Source: Hyaloraphidium curvatum
Taxonomy: Eukaryota > Monoblepharomycota > Hyaloraphidiomycetes > Hyaloraphidiales > Hyaloraphidiaceae
NCBI GenBank assembly: GCA_025558095.1
Contig: JAIVFI010000041.1
Span: forward strand, 310,001-374,000
Direction: 5' to 3'
Length of the DNA stretch: 64,000 nucleotides
Positions 60,339 through 64,000 of the stretch are shown in pieces (positions within the stretch are counted from its first letter, which is position 1; every line of letters begins with the position of its first letter). Made by a program: the position numbers and the translations under genes. Under the pieces are notes generated by a model, which saw only the letters and a list, made by a program, of their open reading frames with translations, was not told the DNA's origin and did not search any database.

Positions 60339-63300
60339 CCCCCCCCCAACCGCCGCGTAGGACCCGGCTTGTCCGGAAAGCGGCGGTGAAAGTCGGCAAC
60401 GGCGTCGGGGGCGTGCTGGAGGTGCTCCCACGGTTCCCATGAGCGCTCCGATGGAGGAAAGTCCTTCCAGTCCACCAAGTACTGCAAGTGATTGCGGAAT
60501 CGGCGGGAATCCAGGATCTGGTTAACCTCGTACTCGGGTTCGCCGTCAATGATGTCCGGGGGTGGAGTCTCTGCGACGCGGCCGGGAAAATCGGCGGTGT
60601 CCGAGGGAGTATAGGGTTCGAGAAGCGAGACGTGAAAAACGTCATGAATGCCCATCGTGGGCGGAAGATCCAATCGAAACGCAACGGGATTGATCTGCTC
60701 CTTAATGCGGTAGGGCCCGAGGTAGCGAACGTCGAGCTTGCGAGACGGTCGACGCGTACGAATATTGCGCGCCGATAGCCAAGCACGGTCGCCGACGCGG
60801 AAAACGGGAGCATCCTCACGACTGACGTCTGCGGAGTCTTTGTAGCGTTCCTGGGCCCGCTGGAGGTTCTCGCGAAGGACGTCGTGGAGGGCGCGAAGCT
60901 CCCGGATGCGTTCCTCGGCGGCGGGAACGCGCGGCGCGTCGGGTGCTAAAACGTCGGCTCGCGGGTCGTAACCGTAGTTGGCGCGGAAAGGCGACATGCC
61001 AATGCTGGCGTGCACCGAGTTGTTGTACGCGAACTCGGCGAGCGGGAGCTGATTGAACCAGTCGTCCTGGGCGTAATTGACGTAGGTCCGGAGGTACTGC
61101 TCCAAAATCTGATTGATGCGCTCCGTCTGGCCGTCCGACTCGGGGTGCGCGGCCGAGGAGCGGTAAAGCTTGATGTCCATGAGTCCAAGAAGCCTTTCCC
61201 AGAATTTGGCGATGAATTGCGGTCCGCGGTCGCTGACGATGTCGAAGGGGAAGCCGTGGAGGCGGAATATTTCGCGAAGGAAGAGCCGAGCGGTGTCGTC
61301 GGCGGAGAAGTCCTTCCGCGCGCCAGCGAAATGAGCCTGCTTGGTCGACCGATCGGCCACGACGAGCACGGCGTCGAATCCCTCGGACTGGGGCAGGTCG
61401 GTGACGAAGTCCATACTGATCGAACGCCAAGGTCCGTCCGGGATTGGAAGTGGCTGGAGAAGGCCGTGCGGGGCATGGCGCGGGGCCTTGGTTCGCGTGC
61501 ACGTCTCGCAGCTCCGAATGTAGCGGGCGACGGTGTCCCAAACACGCGGCCACCAAAAATCTCGCAATATGAGCTCCACAGTCTTGCGAATTCCGAAGTG
61601 GCCGGCAGTAACGGCATCGTGACGGGTTCGGAGAAGCTCCGTCCGAGACTTGCCGACCGGCACGAAGATGAGACCGTCGCGGTAGAGAACGCCATCGAGA
61701 AGATGGAAACGAGAAACGGACGCGTCGTGAGCCTCCAGAAGAGCGATAATGCGACGGGCGAATGGGTCCTTGGCCGTATCGCGACGGATCATGTCCAGGA
61801 AATCCAACGAAGTCGCGTGGAGCGCGGCGACCAGGTGCGGCCCGAGGAGCGTGACGCGCTGTTGCGTAGAGACATCGTCGAAGTTGCCCGGAACGTAGTC
61901 GGAGCGGCGAGAAAGCGCGTCGGCGACGACTTGATCGGTGCCGGGTCGATGCTTCAAAACAAAGTCGTAGCCCGCGAGGGTCATGGCCCATCGAGCCTGA
62001 CGGCGATTGAGCATCTGCTGCTTCATGAAGTACTCCAGGTTCTTGTGGTCCGTGAAGACGTCGACTTTATGCGGGCTACCCTCGAGGTATCGCCGCCACG
62101 CCTTGAACGCGTCGACAACTGCGAGTAGCTCCTTGTCGTAGATCGGGTAGTTGATCTCCGCCGGCTGGAACTTCCGGGAATGAAACGCCACGGGATGCAT
62201 AAGCCCGTCGTTGGGGGCGGGCTGCGACAGCACGGCTCCGAGGGCGAAGTCGGAAGCATCTGCCTCAACTGTGTACGGAACGGCTGGATCGGCGTTACGC
62301 AGGAACGGAGCCGAAGTGAAAGCGGATTTGAGCGCATCGAAGGCTGCGCGAGCTTCCGGCGTGAAACGGAACGGATCGCCCGGCTTGAGCTTAGTGAGGT
62401 CCGTGAGCGGAAGTGTGATCTGCGCGTAGTCCTTGATGAAGCAGCGGTAGAAGTTGGCAAAGCCGAGGAAGCTTTGGAGCTGGCGAAGGGTCGCAGGCTC
62501 GGGCCATGAGGTGATGGACTCGACCTTGGAGGGGTCCATGATGACCTTGCCGTCGCCCACGATGAACCCGGCGTACTCGACGGTCGTAACATCGAACGAA
62601 CACTTGGAGAGCTTCGCGTACAGGTGGTTGTCCCGGAGGCGCTGCAGAACCTGGCGCACATGCCCCGCGTGATCGGCTTCGTTCTCTGAGAAGATCAAGA
62701 TGTCGTCGAGGTAGATCGCGACGAAGATGTCGAGTACGTCATGGAAGATGCTGTGCATGAAGCGCTGGAAGATGGCCGGCGCATTCATGAGGCCCATGGG
62801 CATGACGAGGTACTCGAACTGGCCGTAGCGGGTGCGGAAAGCCGTCTTCCACTCGTCTCCTTCGCGGACGCGAATCTGACGGTAGGCTTCGCGGAGATCC
62901 AGCTTGGTGAAGATCTTGGCACGGGAGAGGCGGTCCAGAAGGTCGGAAATGAGCGGGATCGGGTAGCGGTCTCGCTTCGTGATCCGGTTGAGACCGCGGT
63001 AATCCTCGCAGACGCGAAGCCCGCCGTCCTTCTTCTTTGCAAAGATGACTGGAACCCCGCTCGGAGAATCCGAAGGGCGGAGACGCCCCGATGCGGAAAG
63101 CTCTTCGATGTGCTTCCGGAGTGCCTCGGATTCGACTTCGGAGAGGCCGTGGAGACGTCCAGAAGGAGGGACTGCCCCTTCTTCGAGTTCGATTGCGCAA
63201 TCGAAACCGGGACGATGCGGCGGCAGTGACGATGCAGGCTTGTCCGGGTCGAAGACGTCCGCGAAGTCGGCGTACTGCGATGGGACCGTGGGCTCGGCGG

Positions 63301-64000
63301 CGGCCGCGCTTGCAGCGCGCGCGGCGGGGTCGGAGACCATGGCGACGAAGATCTGTGCGTCCTTGCGCTCGCGACGCATCTCGGCGACAAACTGGCGCGC
63401 CGAGAGATTAGCGATCTTCACCTTAGGCGGCGGAGGCGGAGGTACTTCCGGAGGCGCGCCCCGACCGGTCCCATCGGCCGGGGTTGGCCTCGGCGGTTGT
63501 TCGTCGACCCCGCGGCCCAAGGGGACGGCCTGCGGAGGTCTGCCTGCGTCGCCCGATCCCATGGAAGCCGAAAAAGAAGCCGTGTGTGGGTATTCGGACT
63601 CCGTGATGTCCTCGAGGATGGTCCGGTCGCTGGCCTGGCTGGAGGCGGGGTCAGCAGCTGGGAGACATCCACCGGCAGAGACGGATACGTCCACCGGGGC
63701 CGCCCGGCTGGCGCCTTCAGCCGGGCTTGTCTTTGGCGGTTCCTGATCCGCCGCCGGAGCCTTAGGCGCGCTCAACGGCGGGGAAACTCCCTGTGCGAAC
63801 GGGCGAGGGATCCGCAGGGATCGACGGGACCAATCGAGCGCCGCGTTCACGAACTCGAGGTACGAGAGTCCGAGAACGACCGGAATCGACGCGCTGATGA
63901 TGTTGAAGCTGACTCCGACGGTAATGCCATCGGCTGTCAGTGCGACGGGCTCCGTCTCCTGGGTGACGTCGCCCGACGAAATAGGCCGCCCGTCCACCAC
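60263..64000 (-). CDS. Ty3/gypsy chromovirus polyprotein (PR-RT-RH-IN-chromodomain), partial
   Basis: An open frame of 1245 codons without a stop enters from the right edge. In order: a retropepsin-like region (~1-66; I-P-V-V-L-G-L-S-Y-L-E-F); a proline-rich linker; reverse transcriptase with F-T-K-L-D-L-R-E-A-Y and the catalytic Y-L-D-D-I-L (~429); RNase H with V-E-A-D-A-S-D-F-A-L-G (~580); the integrase HHCC zinc region (~795-830) with C-E-T-C; the integrase catalytic core S-M-D-F-V-T-D-L (~865), then S-D-R-G-P-Q-F and the Glu in E-S-D-G-Q-T-E-R-I-N; the GPY/F module (L-G-P-Y-R-I); and a C-terminal chromodomain with Y-E-V-N-Q-I-L-D and Y-L-V-D-W-K-D-F-P (~1155-1200). The chromodomain probably steers integration to marked chromatin. 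All catalytic residues seen are kept. Confidence 0.93.
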   Translation of the reverse strand: MVDGRPISSGDVTQETEPVALTADGITVGVSFNIISASIPVVLGLSYLEFVNAALDWSRRSLRIPRPFAQGVSPPLSAPKAPAADQEPPKTSPAEGASRAAPVDVSVSAGGCLPAADPASSQASDRTILEDITESEYPHTASFSASMGSGDAGRPPQAVPLGRGVDEQPPRPTPADGTGRGAPPEVPPPPPPKVKIANLSARQFVAEMRRERKDAQIFVAMVSDPAARAASAAAAEPTVPSQYADFADVFDPDKPASSLPPHRPGFDCAIELEEGAVPPSGRLHGLSEVESEALRKHIEELSASGRLRPSDSPSGVPVIFAKKKDGGLRVCEDYRGLNRITKRDRYPIPLISDLLDRLSRAKIFTKLDLREAYRQIRVREGDEWKTAFRTRYGQFEYLVMPMGLMNAPAIFQRFMHSIFHDVLDIFVAIYLDDILIFSENEADHAGHVRQVLQRLRDNHLYAKLSKCSFDVTTVEYAGFIVGDGKVIMDPSKVESITSWPEPATLRQLQSFLGFANFYRCFIKDYAQITLPLTDLTKLKPGDPFRFTPEARAAFDALKSAFTSAPFLRNADPAVPYTVEADASDFALGAVLSQPAPNDGLMHPVAFHSRKFQPAEINYPIYDKELLAVVDAFKAWRRYLEGSPHKVDVFTDHKNLEYFMKQQMLNRRQARWAMTLAGYDFVLKHRPGTDQVVADALSRRSDYVPGNFDDVSTQQRVTLLGPHLVAALHATSLDFLDMIRRDTAKDPFARRIIALLEAHDASVSRFHLLDGVLYRDGLIFVPVGKSRTELLRTRHDAVTAGHFGIRKTVELILRDFWWPRVWDTVARYIRSCETCTRTKAPRHAPHGLLQPLPIPDGPWRSISMDFVTDLPQSEGFDAVLVVADRSTKQAHFAGARKDFSADDTARLFLREIFRLHGFPFDIVSDRGPQFIAKFWERLLGLMDIKLYRSSAAHPESDGQTERINQILEQYLRTYVNYAQDDWFNQLPLAEFAYNNSVHASIGMSPFRANYGYDPRADVLAPDAPRVPAAEERIRELRALHDVLRENLQRAQERYKDSADVSREDAPVFRVGDRAWLSARNIRTRRPSRKLDVRYLGPYRIKEQINPVAFRLDLPPTMGIHDVFHVSLLEPYTPSDTADFPGRVAETPPPDIIDGEPEYEVNQILDSRRFRNHLQYLVDWKDFPPSERSWEPWEHLQHAPDAVADFHRRFPDKPGPTRRLGGGDVTRRRRGKGDGGPRRGKTRRSAV
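60339..60349 (-). other. polypurine tract of the retrotransposon
   Basis: On the minus strand the sequence GG-TT-GGGGGGGGG stands immediately before the TG of the LTR, the position required for plus-strand priming. Nine consecutive G make it an unusually homogeneous tract; it is also read as Gly codons of the polyprotein. Confidence 0.7.

Larger units (their letters stand above)
60205..64000 (-). mobile_element. Ty3/gypsy (chromovirus) LTR retrotransposon, right part outside window
   Basis: The element runs 5' to 3' on the minus strand, with its 3' LTR inside copy H and its 5' part (5' LTR, primer site, gag) beyond base 64000. Open reading frame, intact LTR ends and near-identical flanking gene sequence suggest recent movement. 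Confidence 0.9.

Noticed and set aside
1-64000. CRISPR arrays, bacterial operons, Shine-Dalgarno sites or replication origins
   Set aside because: None seen; spliced genes and a chromovirus show a eukaryotic chromosome.

Overview
The window looks like chromosomal DNA of a GC-rich fungus, most likely an early-diverging (zoosporic, chytrid-like) one; that placement is inferred. The evidence is genes with several short introns (52-86 nt; GTGNNN-type donors, frequent CTGAC/CTAAC-like branch sites, CAG or AAG acceptors), a Zn2Cys6-like regulator, a hybrid histidine kinase, MAPEG and P450 proteins, an Rsm1/NIPA-type zinc finger protein, and a Ty3/gypsy chromovirus with a C-terminal chromodomain. 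No operons, CRISPR arrays, rRNA or convincing tRNA genes were seen.

Layout. 0-16 kb: the 3' end of a multi-pass membrane protein, a histidine phosphatase, secreted proteins, an Sfp-type phosphopantetheinyl transferase, a tandem pair of large secreted proteins with an N-terminal SUEL-like lectin domain (one with a GPI-type tail), and a saccharopine dehydrogenase-like oxidoreductase. 15.6-16.3 kb holds gene remains (a flavin monooxygenase fragment abutting a copy of part of the NIPA-like gene). 16-31 kb: a methyltransferase, two more membrane proteins, the NIPA-like gene, a truncated alcohol dehydrogenase, a CinA-domain protein, MAPEG, P450, a 900-residue protein of unknown role and a small Cys-rich secreted protein. 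32-42 kb: transcription factor, degenerate paralogue of the 900-residue protein, F-box protein, a 3.3 kb non-coding tract with diverged repeats, and a sulfatase. 42-52 kb: membrane proteins flanking a hybrid histidine kinase, then a MYND fragment, a DUF899 protein and a flavin amine oxidase. 53.9-60.2 kb: a cluster of membrane protein copies, ending in one interrupted by the chromovirus that fills 60.2-64 kb.

The most notable content is a family of at least nine related copies (here called A to I; intact, broken and partial) of an approximately 485-525 residue protein with seven predicted membrane helices, long loops 2-3, 4-5 and 6-7 and short loops 1-2, 3-4 and 5-6. Shared marks are an N-terminal EW motif, a Cys cluster (D-x-L-C-P-C) in loop 2-3, a G/S-S-C-I/V-P turn between helices 5 and 6, and a strongly conserved helix 7. 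Topology and C-terminal pattern resemble insect gustatory/odorant receptor-like proteins and plant DUF3537 proteins. I propose, as inference, that these are fungal members of that superfamily. Their tandem duplication, frameshifts, fragmenting and transposon disruption look like birth-and-death evolution.

Splice sites were deduced by eye from frame continuity, consensus and paralogue comparison; no alignment or database search was run.
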